DNA of 64,000 bases from NCBI RefSeq assembly GCF_000372725.1, contig NW_005199844.1, forward strand, positions 7,283 through 71,282, read 5' to 3'. Positions 11,701 to 22,385 of the stretch are shown here, piece after piece. How positions within the stretch are numbered: the first letter of the stretch is position 1; every line of letters begins with the position of its first letter. The stretch is from Emiliania huxleyi CCMP1516. Lineage: Eukaryota; Haptophyta; Isochrysidales; Noelaerhabdaceae. The position numbers were made by a program, and so were the translations under genes. The notes beneath the pieces are model-generated. The model searched no databases. It was not told the DNA's origin and saw only the letters and a list, made by a program, of their open reading frames with translations.

Positions 11701-12480
11701 GCCGCCGGGGCTCGCCTATACCGGCTAGTGTGGAGCTCTCAGAGTGGCTGCGTGTTTTACTAGTGGTGCTGCACTAGGCGGCCCGTTTTTAGCAAAAAGC
11801 AGATACCACATCGCGCGTGGTCATCGAAAAACCGCATGTTCGCCCATTTTGGACCCCTTCGTACGGCTCCGAAAACCCAGGGTTCGTGAGTGAATTTTCA
11901 CACTTTCACTTTCACATGTGAATTCATGTGAATTTCACATGAAACGTTTCGGCCGCCCCCGTTTCACTGAAAATTTCACAAGTTCGACTACTTTCGAAGG
12001 CTCTGGCATCTCCGAGCGACGGTCCGAGGCGGCAGCGGCGGAGCCGGAGGTGGCAGCAGTCGAGGCGGCAGCAGTCGAGGCGGCAGCGGCGGAGGCGGCA
12101 GCGGAGAGAGCGGCGGTGCGCCTACCACTGCCGGCACCGGTAGGGATCTCTGTGCCACCAATGCCGCGCGTTCCTGCTTCCCTGCAGCGAGGCCGTGGTC
12201 AAGGCCGTGGTCGTCCCCAAGGCTCAAAGAACAGGGGCCCGCCCTCACTGCATCAAAACGCGGTGTTTGAAAGCGAGGAAGTGTAGAAAGGAAAGAGCCC
12301 ACAATAACTAGTGAGAGGAGGTGCAGCTTGGTTCGTGTCCTCGCCTCGGGCGCTCGAGGACGTGTGTGTTGCCTCAATGTTCTTTTAATGCGCGCCCCCG
12401 CCGAAATACACTGCAAATACACCATACACGCGAGATGCGTCGGCAGCGACGCGCACGACCTCTTAAGAAGCACCGTGTCG

Positions 12481-12685
12481 TTAGGGTTGGGGTTAGGGTT
12501 AGGGTTAGGGTTAGGGTCAGAGAGCGTTCAAGCCGTTGTGCAGCTCCTAAGAGAATGGTCCGGTTTGGGCCGAAACCAAATGGCGGAATCAGCGGTCCGT
12601 CGACACGAGCTCTCGGTGAACGCTTTGGGTTCTTCGGGTTAGGGTTAGGGTTAGGGTTAGGGTTAGGGTTAGGGTTAGGGTTAGG
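12481..12685 (+). repeat. Interstitial telomeric repeats TTAGGG (two tracts)
   Basis: TTAGGG arrays at 12481-12517 and 12637-12685, about 120 bp apart. Both lie just upstream of the copia fragment, in the same orientation, inside the hAT-type element. Confidence 0.95.
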
Positions 12686-12774
12686 CTCAAGGGACATCGG
12701 CGTACTCTTGGTTCCCCAGCAACGAATCACTTCCGCCTGACAGCGGAATTGCCGAGTCTACCACTGCTCCTCCC

Positions 12775-13449
12775 GTGCGCGCCGACCCCGCCGATGCCAT
12801 CGCTGATGGACCCCAGGGCCGCGACCATGCCAATATGACGCGCGTCGACATTGCTTATTCAGCGTCTCAGCTTGCTCGCTTCATGACTAATCCTGGCCCG
12901 TCGCATTTTAAAGCCGCCATCCGGGTGCTGATCTACGTGCGCGACACAGCTGACCGCGCCCTCGTCATGCAGCCGAATCCCAACCGCAATCTTGAGAGCT
13001 ACGTCGATTCAAACTGGGCAACGAAGTTCTCTTGCTCCGGTGGCATGTTCTTCTTCTACGGATGTCTCTTCCACTGGTTCTCCAAAATGCAGCGATCCGT
13101 CACGCTGTCTAGTGCCGAGGCAGAGTTCTTCGGCGCCATGCTAGCCGCCAAGGAGGTGATTTTCATCCGTGAGCTACTGATCGACCTTGGATTCTTCATC
13201 GACGGCGCCAGCGTCATCAACTGCGACAGCAAGTCCGCCGTCGGCATGGCCTTCGATCCCGTTGCCTTCAAGAAGACCAAGCACATCTTGCGCGCCGCCG
13301 AGTTTCTTCGCGATCTCGTCAGCCGTGGCGTTATCTCTGTCGAACACCTCCCCGGCGTCGTGATGCTCGCCGACCTGCTCACGAAGGCTGCCTCGCGGGC
13401 CATCTTTACTGGCCTGATCAAGCAGCTCGACGACTTTCATGCCCTTTGA
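12775..13449 (+). pseudogene. Ty1/copia Pol fragment: RNase H domain
   Basis: The C-terminal part of a copia-type Pol polyprotein, 5'-truncated. Diagnostic motifs occur in order: DIAYSASQLARFMTNPGPSHF (end of RT), YVDSNWA, LSSAEAEFFGAM, CDSKSAVGMA, KTKHI and LADLLTKA. The RNase H acidic residues (D, E, D) are present. The frame is open to the TGA at 13449. There is no integrase, protease, gag or LTR nearby, and no ATG fits an independent gene, so this is a remnant carried inside the hAT-type element. Confidence 0.92.
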
Positions 13450-13698
13450 ATTTATTTGTCCCTCGCGCCCCGCACTCGGGCCAGGAGGGGCTGTTCCCGG
13501 GCATTCACACTATATTCCTCTGAGATAATATTATATTTCGCCGCCACCGCGGCGCGCGCTGATTTATCCGCGCGCTATATTAGTAGAGCCAAACTTGTGT
13601 TCTTGTTTTGGATCAAACTTGTTACAGCTCAGCGAACGCGATGCGGCCTCTGCCTAGCTTCCTGCTCCTATGCGCGAGCTACGGCGTGACCGCTATCG

Positions 13699-13730
13699 TT
13701 TAGGTTAGGGTTAGGGTTAGGGTAAGGGGT
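13699..13730 (+). repeat. Interstitial telomeric repeat TTAGGG
   Basis: Short TTAGGG run between the copia fragment and tandem array B. Confidence 0.9.
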
Positions 13731-13802
13731 TGGTTGTCGTCGCGCGCTCTCGATATCTGGCTAAGACAGAGACACAGCAGCAGAGGCGACCCAAGCGACA
13801 CA

Positions 13803-14275
13803 TCAGAGCATGGATGCTTGGGGGCGCGAGCCGCCATCTTGGACTGTGAGGCGAGTATTTGTGCAACCGGGAGCTCGCCGCCGCCCCTACACCGCCGCCG
13901 CCGCCCTCCCGGTGGCAAATAATAGCCCAAGTCGAAGAGTGCGCCCCGCCCTCGGTATCTGGGCGGCAGGCGGGACTAGAGTGGCACGCTGGTGCACGGA
14001 TGGGGGCGCGAGCCGCCATCTTGGACTGTGAGGCGAGTATTTGCAACCTGGAGCTCGCCGCCGCCCCTACACCGCCGCGGCCGCCCTCCCGGTGGCAAAT
14101 AATAGCCCAAGTCGAAGAGTGCGCCCCGCCCTCGGTATCTGGGCGGCAGGCGGGACTAGAGTGGCACGCTGGTGCACGGATGGGGGCGCGAGCCGCCATC
14201 TTGGACTGTGAGGCGAGTATTTGCAACCGGGAGCTCGCCGCCGCCCCTACACCGCCGCGGCCGCCCTCCCGATGC
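13803..14275. repeat. ~180-bp tandem repeat, three copies (array B)
   Basis: The marker GGGGCGCGAGCCGCCATC recurs at 13821, 14003 and 14183, a period of 182 and 180 bp. Copies are nearly identical, and the third is partial. The sequence is unrelated to array A although the period is the same. Confidence 0.95.
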
Positions 14276-15175
14276 GTCGAGAGTCGACTTTCGACTGCTG
14301 AGAGAGTTCATCCCACCATCAGAGCACCGTATTCGCCCACAGCATGCCATGAGATTCATATAGGTCTAGTGTACACATCAGCTCAGCGAGACCAATATCT
14401 CCAGCCTCCTTCATCTTGGCTGCTGCTTGGGAGCCAACACCTGTGCAAGTGAGTGTCAGAGTGTCGGAACTCGGTGGGAGCATCCGTCATCATCACGTTC
14501 ACACGACTCTTCACACTCGCTCGAAAAAGTGAAATTTCGTTTCACATGAAATGTGAAGTGAAAGTGAAAGTGAAACCGATTCGCTGTTTCCATGTGAAAT
14601 CACGAACCCTGCGAAAACCGCTCCTTAACGACGACTACGCGGCCCGGCGGTCGATCTGCGCCTTCTCAGCGGTGGAGGAGATGTGGGCGGTACGTGCGGA
14701 CCGCGTGGTGCTGCGATGGTTTGACGAGTGCGACTCCCAGCGTCGACTTTGCGACCCCACGGAGCCTCTGCTGCTCCGGGGGGTGGGGTCTGCAGACCAC
14801 CCGGCCGAACTTCAGAGTGGCGGTGCTCCTCAAATACCGCTCAAACGCCCACGATGTTGTGGAGGGGACATATGCTGATGATCCTGGCCCGATTGGTTCG
14901 CTCAGAAAGCTTCTGGGCGGTCGTCAAGGTTCGCTCCCCGCACACCGGCCCGGAGTTTGGGTACCCACCCTACTGGGTAGGAAAGCGCGACACATAAATT
15001 GCACAACGCCGGGCCCGAAATCGCACAGAGACAGTCACACAACACGGGGTCCCAGGGAAGGCGAGCAAAAACATTAGCATCCTTCTTTACGCCAAACGAA
15101 GACGAAAGAAAAAATCACGAAGACCTTCAATCCGGGTTTCGTGCCTGCTCCCCCACCCCTTCCAGCAGCGCTCAA

Positions 15176-18100
15176 ATGCCGCCACCGCCACCGCCACCGC
15201 CACGCATCCTCGCCGGCGCACTCTCGGTCGCCGGGCGCACCGCCGCCGCAGGATCGGCCGCGCCTGCGCCTGTGCGCCACCGGCTCGCGGAATGGTGGAT
15301 GATGTTCCGGGGCATCGACAGCCCATCCCCTCTCTCGCCGCCGTCGCCGCCGCCTCCGCCTCCTCCCTCTCCGGTGCCTTCGCCGTTGCCGGCTGCGCCG
15401 CCTCCGCCCGCTCCGCCGCCACGGCCTCCGCCGTCGCCGCCGCCCGACGCCTTCCACGCCGCGGTATGGGTGGGACGCCTCGTCGGCCACAACCTCTTCG
15501 ACCGGTCGCCCGCCGCGCCTCCTCGCCCGCCATCGCCGCCGCCGGTCCCGCCGTCACCGCCGTCTCCGCCACCGCCGTCGCCGTCGCCACCGCCGCCGCC
15601 GCCGCCACCCAGCCCGCCGCCGCCCTCGCCGCTGCCGCCCTCGCCGCTGCCTCCGCCGCCGCCGCCTCCTCTTCCACCGCCGCCGCCACCTCCGCCACCA
15701 CCGCCGCCGCCGCCGCCGCCCCCGGCACCGCCGCCGCCGTCGCCTCCGTCCCCGCCGCCGCCACGGCCGCCGCCCTCTCCGCCGCCGCCGCCGCCCCCAC
15801 CTCCGCCGCCGCCACCGCCGCCGCCTCCCCCGTCACCGCCGCCTCCGTACCCGCCGTCGCCTCCTGCCCCCTCCCCGCCTCCAAAGCCGCCGCCGCCTCC
15901 CTCGCCGCCGCCTCCCTCGCCGCCACGGCCGCCTCCGCGGCCACCGCCGCCGTCTCCGCCTCCTCCTCCGCCGCCTCCGCCCTCGACCTCGTCGCCGCCC
16001 TCGCAGCCGCCGCCCTCGCCGCCGCCCTCGCCGCCCCCACCCAACCCTTCAGGGCCTGCCTTGCCGCCGCGTCGCCTGCGTCGCCGCCGTCTCCGCCGGG
16101 GAAGCCCTCAGCTGGGGTTCGCCTTTTGCTCCGCCCCCGGGGTNNNNNNNNNNNNNNNNNNNNNNNNNNNNNNNNNNNNNNNNNNNNNNNNNNNNNNNNN
16201 NNNNNNNNNNNNNNNNNNNNNNNNNNNNNNNNNNNNNNNNNNNTCGACCGGTCCCCCTCCCATTCTCCCTCCCCTCCCGGCCGGCCCGAGCCGCCCGCGG
16301 CGCCGCCGCCGCCGCCGTAGGCGCCACGGCCACCTCCGACATCTCCGCCCCGCCCACCGCCGCCGTCGTCGCCTCCCTCGCCGCCTCCCTCGCCGCCGCC
16401 GCCGCCGCCGCCGCCGTCGCCGCCGCCGCCCGCGCCTCCGCCCTCGCCTCCTCCGTCGCCGCCTCCGCCCTCGCACCCGCCGTACACGCCCTACTGGAGG
16501 GACGCACGCTGGATCGGGTGGACCGAGGAGGACGCGCGGCTGTGGGGCGGTCGCGGGCCGCTCAACCGCCTCGCCAACCTCGTGCAGCCTCTCTCGAGAG
16601 GGGAGGAAGCGCCGCACACCGCACGCTGGACGGACCTGTGAACGGCGTCTTTTCACACCCGCGGGGGCGAGATGTGGGCAGGCGGTGCCGTACCACACGC
16701 TCGACGATGTGCTGGGCACGCAGGCGAACGCCGCCAAGCCGTCGCACTGGATCGTGCTGCTGGGCTGCGTCCTGCTCGCCGCGGAGGTCCTCAGCATCCT
16801 CCTCATCCAACCCTAACCCTAACCCTGACCCTGACCCTGACCCTGACCCTGACCCTGACCCTAACCCTAGCCTAACCTTAACCCTAACACCCTAACCCTG
16901 ACCCTGACCCTAGGTCCTCACCTTCCTCCTGATCTACGTCTCCTGCTGCGTCGCGCCGCCCGGGAAGCAGACGGACGACGCTTCCGGCCGAGATTAGCCG
17001 AGATTGGCCGAGATTAGCCGAGATTAGCCGGGATTGGCCGGGATTGGCCGAGATTGGCCGGGATTAGCCGCAGATTAGCCGAGATTAGCCGAGATTGGCC
17101 GGGAAGCAGACGGACGCTACGCTTGCGGCCGCGCGCCCTCCCCCCCCTCCAGCCTGGCTCGGCGGTGCTCTCCCCTTCTCCACTCACAGAGGCTCACTCC
17201 TTAGGCCGCACCCTCTCCCTCCCCTAACCCTAACCCTAACCCTAACCCTAACCCTAACCCTAGGCCGCACCCTCTCCCTCCCCTAACCCTAACCCTAACC
17301 CTAACCCTAACCCTAGGCCGCACCCTCTCCCTCCCCTAACCCTAACCCTAACCCTAACCCTAACCCTAGGCCGCACCCTCTCCCTCCCCTAACCCTAACC
17401 CTAACCCTAACCCTAACCCTAGGCCGCACCCTCTCCCTCCCCTAACCCTAACCCGTACCCCCTAACCCTAACCCTAACCCTAGGCCGCAACCTTTCCCTC
17501 TCCGACCTGCCCCCGCACGGGCCAGCCTGGGCGCCGCGCCCGCTCTGCTCCAGCACACGCAGCGGGTCCGTGTACAGCGGCAGCGGCGGCGGCGGCGGCG
17601 GCGGCAGCTTGGGCGGCGCGCTGTGGAGCGGCCGCCAGTACGGCGGGCCAATCCCTCCCCACATCTCCCCACATCTCCCCGTATCTCCCCATAGGAGCGG
17701 CCGCCCGTACGAGCGCGTCCAGACGGCGGTGTACGACAGCGGCGAGCCGAGACCGCCGACCGACGCCGGCTCTCCTCGCCGGACCCTTCTCGGACCCTTC
17801 TCGGACCCTTCCTGCAGGCGACCCGTGGGCCGACCACGCGGCCCTTTCCTAGACCTTTCCTGGACCCTTCCTGGACCCTTCCTGCAGGCGACCCGTGGGC
17901 CGACCACGCGGCCCTTTCCTAGACCTTTCCTGGACCCTTCCTGGACCCTTCCTGCAGGCGACCCGTGGGCCGACCACGCGCGGCTGTTCACAGCCAGAGG
18001 TGTGAAGAGACGCTGTTCACACCGCAGGCGACCCGTGGGCCGACCACGCGCGGCTGTTCGACGTGCTGGCCCCGCGCGAGGGAGGGGCCTACTCGGATGA

Positions 18101-18729
18101 CGACGAGGACGACTCGTCCATCGGGTCGACGCGCGGAGTCTCCGGCCGCCGCTCGCGTACCATACCCCCCAGAGTGGTCGAACCCAGTGTGGGTTCAGTG
18201 TCCGTGGGTGGTGCGGTAGGCCGGCACTCCCGCGCAGCAGAGGCGGGCGGAGGCGTCAGCCCCGTCGGCACCGCCAGCAGCCGCCGCTCGCTCGCGCAGG
18301 CAAAGGCGTCGGTGCCGCGTTCCGCCTCTTCGCCCGCCGAGCTCAGCGAGACTGCGGAGCCAGAGTCGCCGCTCTCGCGCGCGCAGCGGCTCGAGCAGCT
18401 CGCGCTGCAGGAGCAGCTCGCTGCGGCTGGCTGGAGGACACGTCCACGACACGTCCGTCAGCCGTCCGAGACGTGTCCCGCAGGAGCAGCTCGCGAGGCT
18501 GGCTGGCGCGGGGGGCTGCGCGCGCCCGCCGGGCGGTGGCCGCGCGCCGTTCGACGGACGCGCGGCAGAGGGGCGCGCGGAGAGCTTCCCGCGCGGCTTT
18601 GGGGCGAGGGCAAAGGTGGCGCCGCAGTCGGCGGCGCTGCAGGCGGCGCAGCAGCGGCGTCTCGCGCGCGCGCGCGCGGCGAGGGAGGAGGGGGGGCCTC
18701 CGGCGCAGTCGTTCACGGTGCTTGTGTGA
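15176..18729 (+). CDS. Pro-rich protein with one membrane segment, repeat-bearing introns; unknown function
   Basis: Not recognised. From ATG 15176 the protein is several hundred residues of Pro/Ser-rich sequence, interrupted by the 100-N gap, with islands such as RLAEWWMMFRGID and HAAVWVGRLVGHNLFDR. After the gap come YTPYWRDARWIGWTEED and NRLANLVQPLSRGEE. Intron 16609-16681 (GC-AG) leads to VPYHTLDDVLGTQ and a membrane helix. A telomeric-repeat intron (about 16782-16914) splits that helix; removing it gives WIVLLGCVLLAAEVLTFLLIYV. Later exons give VYSGSGGGG, RPYERVQTAVYDSGEP, DPWADHARLFDVLAPREGGAYSDDDEDD and a basic Ala/Arg-rich tail ending at the TGA at 18729. The membrane region is weakly reminiscent of the DUF155/RMD1 tail, not enough to name it. 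Start and early exons are uncertain. Confidence 0.55.
16144..16243. other. Assembly gap, 100 N
   Basis: Run of exactly 100 N inside the Pro-rich coding region; true length unknown. Confidence 1.
16809..16914. repeat. Telomere-like CCCTAA/CCCTGA array inside an intron
   Basis: CCCTAA and CCCTGA units end in CCTAG immediately before exon sequence GTCCTCACCTTCCTC. A diverged copy of that exon start (GTCCTCAGCATCCTC) lies just upstream of the array, so the array sits between duplicated exon ends. Confidence 0.9.
16985..17100. repeat. 10-bp minisatellite (CCGAGATTAG/CCGAGATTGG)
   Basis: About eleven 10-bp units. They are flanked by two copies of GGGAAGCAGACGGACG, at about 16960 and 17100. Confidence 0.9.
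17202..17490. repeat. 53-bp compound repeat: telomeric tract plus exon piece, about six copies
   Basis: TAGGCCGCACCCTCTCCCTCC alternates with (CCCTAA)n. TAGGCC starts at 17202, 17261, 17314, 17367, 17420 and 17481. Each copy offers a CTAG acceptor-like end followed by GCCGC. Confidence 0.93.
17818..18030. repeat. 70-bp tandem intron units
   Basis: GCGACCCGTGGGCCGACCACGCG occurs at 17818, 17888, 17958 and 18028, spaced exactly 70 bp, and each copy is preceded by GCAG. The first two spacers are (TTTCCTGGACCC)-type repeats. The third is a GTGTGAA...TTCACAC hairpin of matching length. Only the last copy reads on into exon. Confidence 0.95.
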
Positions 18730-18925
18730 GGGGCGAGGGGCGTGGCGCGTGGCCTCTACTGCCGGTCTGTGTGAGGGTGTCTGCAGTCTGGTCGTCGCCG
18801 GCCGACGCATCTCTCACTTTCCGCTCGCGTTGTGTTACACCCACCCGGTATCAAACTCTATACGGCTTTACTGTCCCAGGACAGCGGCGGACCGCCACCG
18901 CTGCAGAAATTTAGGACCGCGCAAG

Positions 18926-18990
18926 ATATAAGGTAAGGTAAGGTAAACTTCTCCACACACACGAGGTGGTGGGGCAAGGGGGGGGCAACC
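18926..18990. repeat. Dispersed repeat, inverted partner at 55500-55570
   Basis: (AAGGT)n followed by ACTTCTCCACACACACGAGG and GGGGCAAG. The reverse complement, with the same order of parts, lies 37 kb away in another intergenic region. Confidence 0.85.
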
Positions 18991-19065
18991 CTCGCGTCAC
19001 CACGTCTTTAACGACAGGAGCCGCCCACGGCATTCAAAGTGCAAGGCCCGGTGCGCGTGGGTGAG

Positions 19066-19195
<130 letters not shown>

Positions 19196-19542
19196 TCACT
19201 GCATGTCTGCCTTATGTCTGCATCCTCTGCCGGTTCCTCCCGTCGCCTCTACCCTCTTCTTTGTTCGAATGTTTTTCAATCCATCCTTCACGAAGCCCTC
19301 CCATGTAGCTAGCGTTCTTTGCGAATGTCTCGAAATGGCCAGCAGGCGCTGTCTGCTCGCGGCCTGTGCGGGCCGCTCGTCCTCCTCGCCCTCCTTTCTT
19401 CGCGTCCTCCCGTCCCTCCTGGCAGGGCTCGCAAGGCGCCCGCGTCGCAGACGCCAGAGAGCTGGGCAGCCACGTCTTTTCCCCGACAATTAAAAGGAAG
19501 AATTCATTAGAGTCACACCACACACACACACCACACAGCCGG

Positions 19543-21015
19543 TTAGACAGAGCATGCATGCCGCCGGGGGCAGGGCGCCCACGCCTCGATCTTCTTGGGC
19601 AGCAGCTGGTTCGACAGGTCCTCTCCGTGGCCAAGGCAGCCGCGTTCGCCCTGGCCCCAGGAAAAGACAGCGCCGTCGCCGGTGACGGCGAAGCTGTGCG
19701 TGAAGCCAGCCGACACAGAGCTGACGCGCCGCCCCGCCAAGGCCTCGACCTTCTTTGGCAGCAGCTGGTGCTGCACATCGCCGTGGCCCAACTTGCCATA
19801 GTAGCCACGGCCCCAGCTCCAGACGGCTCCATCGGCGGCGAGGGCGAGGCTGTGGTACGCTCCAGCCGACACAGCGACGACGCGCTGGCCGACAAAAGCC
19901 TCGATCTTCTTGGGCAGCAGCTGGTCCTGCCCGCCGCCGTGGCCCAGCGCTAGCTGACCTCCATAGCCCCAGCTCCAGGCGGCGCCGTCAGCGGTGATGG
20001 CGAGGCTGTGGGAGTATCCAGCCGACACAGCGACAACGCTCCGCTCCGCCAAGGCCTCGACCTTCTTCGGCAGCAGCTGTAGCTGCTGGTCGCCGTGGCC
20101 CAACCGGCCGTCGGCTCCATAGCCCCAGCTCCAGACAGCTCCGTCGGCGGTGATGGCGAGGCTGTGGCAGTCTCCAGCCGAGACGGCGACGACGCGCTTG
20201 TCAGCCAAGGCCTCAATCTTCTCAGGAAGCTCCGTGTCCTGCCGGTCGCCGTGGCCCAGCTGCCCCTCGACTCCCCGGCCCCAGCTCCAGACGGCGCCGT
20301 CGGCGGTGAGGGCGAGGCTGTGACTACCTCCAGCCGAGACGGCGACGACGCGCTGACCAGCAAAGGCCTCGACCTTCTTCGGTTGCCACTCGTTCAGCGC
20401 CCAGTCGCCGTGACCCAGCCTGCCTTCGACCCCCCAGCCCCAGCTCCAGACAGCGCCGCCGGCGGTGAGGGCAAGGCTGTGGGCATCTCCCACCGACACA
20501 CTCAGGGCGCGCTCGTCACCCAGCGTGGAAGGGAGGCGTGTCGGCGTGTTGAGCCGCGTCACGCCCTCGCCGTGGCCAAGGAGGCCCGGAACCTCCTCCA
20601 AGTCCTCCACGTCCTCCTCTTCCGCATTGCCGCACGACGAGAGCCGCCCCTCGCCGTCGATGAAGAGGCTGTGGTAGCGGTCTGCCGCCGCCCTCGCCGG
20701 TGGGTTGGACTCGCATAGCAAGGCCGAATAGCACAGCCACCGCACGGCGCAGCCCTCGCCGTCCGGCTGCGCATGCAGCTCGAAGCCGCGCTCTCGCGCC
20801 CACAAGCGGATGGCCTCTAGCGCAAGCGAGGCGTGGAAGAGCAGCGAGACGGCCGCGACGCGAGCGATGTCGGCGGGGTCGCAGCGAGAGAGGGCGCGCA
20901 CGAGGAGCTCCGTGGGGAGGTCGAGGAGGCGGATGGACGGCGGCGTGCTTGGCGAGGGAGCGGCGGTGGCGGCGGAGGCGAGGCGGCGCGAGCGGCGGCG
21001 CGGCGGGGTGGACAT
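19543..21015 (-). CDS. F-box/RCC1-repeat protein (copy 1)
   Basis: 490 aa from ATG 21015, single exon. A basic N-terminus (MSTPPRRRSRR) is followed by an F-box-like segment (about residues 28-65, LLDLPTELLVRALSRCDPADIARVAAVS). A short linker region follows (RLWARERGFEL...). Then come about seven RCC1 blades of roughly 51 residues (HSLALTADGAVWSWGRGVEGQLGHGD...PKKVEALAGQRVVAVSAG). RCC1 repeats form a seven-bladed propeller, and with an F-box this suggests an SCF ubiquitin-ligase substrate adaptor. Target and localisation are unknown. The blades are very alike at DNA level, suggesting recent internal duplication. Paralogues lie at 34081-34824 and 57019-58440. Confidence 0.88.
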   Translation of the reverse strand: MSTPPRRRSRRLASAATAAPSPSTPPSIRLLDLPTELLVRALSRCDPADIARVAAVSLLFHASLALEAIRLWARERGFELHAQPDGEGCAVRWLCYSALLCESNPPARAAADRYHSLFIDGEGRLSSCGNAEEEDVEDLEEVPGLLGHGEGVTRLNTPTRLPSTLGDERALSVSVGDAHSLALTAGGAVWSWGWGVEGRLGHGDWALNEWQPKKVEAFAGQRVVAVSAGGSHSLALTADGAVWSWGRGVEGQLGHGDRQDTELPEKIEALADKRVVAVSAGDCHSLAITADGAVWSWGYGADGRLGHGDQQLQLLPKKVEALAERSVVAVSAGYSHSLAITADGAAWSWGYGGQLALGHGGGQDQLLPKKIEAFVGQRVVAVSAGAYHSLALAADGAVWSWGRGYYGKLGHGDVQHQLLPKKVEALAGRRVSSVSAGFTHSFAVTGDGAVFSWGQGERGCLGHGEDLSNQLLPKKIEAWAPCPRRHACSV

Positions 21016-22064
21016 CGCGAAGAAAAGAAGATCTTACAACAAAACTCCCTCGCACAACACTGGGCAGCGGCTGACGGCAAAGCTGCACCGCGCGGCCGGC
21101 GGGGAGGCGGGCCCTGGACCAAGCGACGTCGAACTGCGAGAGCGTGCTCGCCATCGGCCCGCCGACCTGCTGCGCTTTTGCGACGGACTGAAGGCTGACA
21201 GCGGTGGCGATGGCGCTGACTGGGGCGCCGCGATGAGCGACCCTGTTGTCCTGGCCGCTATGCGCCGCTTGCAGGCGCGCGTCGGGGAGATAGGGGGCGG
21301 GAGCGGCACCTTCCGCCCCTCGCAGTGGGCAAACACCGTGCTAAACGGCCGCGACGCGAGCAGCAGCCCGCGGCCGGCGCATGGCCATTGCTCCGCTGGC
21401 AACCCGCTGAGCTCTGAGCTGCTGCGCGAAAAGTACCCGCTCGCCTCGCTGCCTCGACGCTCGCGGCTGCGGGCACCGCCACGGCCCGAGCCCACATCAT
21501 TGTGGCCATCCGGCTGGGGTGCCAATGCCGACGAACGCGCAGTGGACCTTGGGTTTCAGTTTGCTGCTGCAGGTGCTGCTTCTGCCAGTGAGATGGGCGG
21601 CAAGCAAAGGCAAGGCGGGCGGGGTGGGAAGCCGTGGCGGCCGGGAGGGTGAGAGCGCCGAGCAGGTACACAGTACGTGGGTTGCTTTTGTCAAAATAAG
21701 TCGTCTCGTACCTCAGCGCTGGCGCGACTGTGGGACTGCTGCACGCTCGCGCGCACACCCGCACGACACCATATCTCACGCATCCGCCTGCCGAAAAAAA
21801 TCCGGGGTTTAGCTGGCATATCTCGGGCCCACGTTAGAGGGCATGATCTTAGGTGTTCTGGATAGCCCACAAGGGTCTTCTGTGGCATGGTAGCGGTGGT
21901 TTTGCGCGAGGCGTTCATTCAAAAATCACCATATCCCTTTCTACCCTTCTCTTGGTTCTCTACAGACGAGAGCAGGGCAGAACCGGGGACTGGGGAGCCG
22001 GAGCAGACGGCATCGGCCGCCGAGGGAACGTTGGGAAGAGGCACGAGGAGGGCGGCGACCTCGA
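21016..22064. other. Open frame 21040-21652 (+) of uncertain status
   Basis: The plus-strand frame to 21652 reads ...DVELRERARHRPADLLRFCDGLKADSG...MSDPVVLAAMRRLQARVGEIGG. It could be a divergent neighbour of the RCC1 gene, with ATGs such as 21233, but the antisense is open too and no domain is recognised. Nothing is seen from 21653 to 22064. Confidence 0.25.
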
Positions 22065-22385
22065 CCGACTATGGATGACCCGTCGCCAGACGACGCAGGG
22101 CAGAAGACGGTGAGGCGGAGCAAACGCGCAGGGCGAGACGAGGGAGGGAGCAGGACGTTGCGGAGATCAGCAGGAGGATGTACGAAGAGATTAGGAGCAG
22201 CAGGGACCCGAGGGACCATGTGGAAGACGGCTAGTGCTAGTTAGTCCCCCAGCGGGAGGACGACCCCGGCTAGTCGCCGACCACACCCACAAAGAACCCT
22301 GCACAAAGATCGCGAGGGGCGGGGGGACCTGTTCCTTTTTACCCATCTCACAGTAGAGAGGTGTCCGTTTTATTTATTTATTTAT
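22065..22385. repeat. ~320-bp dispersed repeat, inverted copy at 27888-28190
   Basis: From ACCCGTCGCCAGACGACG through CCTGTTCCTTTTTACCCATCT to (TTTA)n. A reverse-complement copy with small indels follows the bestrophin stop codon. No ORF is conserved between copies, and no terminal repeats were found. Confidence 0.85.

Larger units (their letters stand above)
11878..14611. mobile_element. hAT-type non-autonomous DNA transposon, 2734 bp, with nested repeats
   Basis: The ends are perfect 12-bp terminal inverted repeats: CAGGGTTCGTGA at 11878 and its complement ending at 14611. They are followed inward by subterminal TTTCAC/GTGAAA motifs. The element is flanked by an exact 8-bp direct duplication, CGAAAACC, at 11870-11877 and 14612-14619. 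An 8-bp duplication with a CAGGG terminus is the signature of the hAT superfamily. No transposase ORF is visible inside. The interior holds an AT-hook-like ORF (about 12040-12285, RGRPQGSKNRG), interstitial telomeric tracts, a copia RNase H fragment and a ~180-bp tandem repeat. It is therefore non-autonomous and has either captured sequence or served as an insertion target. Confidence 0.9.

Noticed and set aside
15087..16487. Minus-strand Ala/Gly-rich frames opposite the Pro-rich gene
   Set aside because: GCC/GGC triplet composition keeps all frames open. The plus strand has the non-repetitive islands and the spliced membrane helix.
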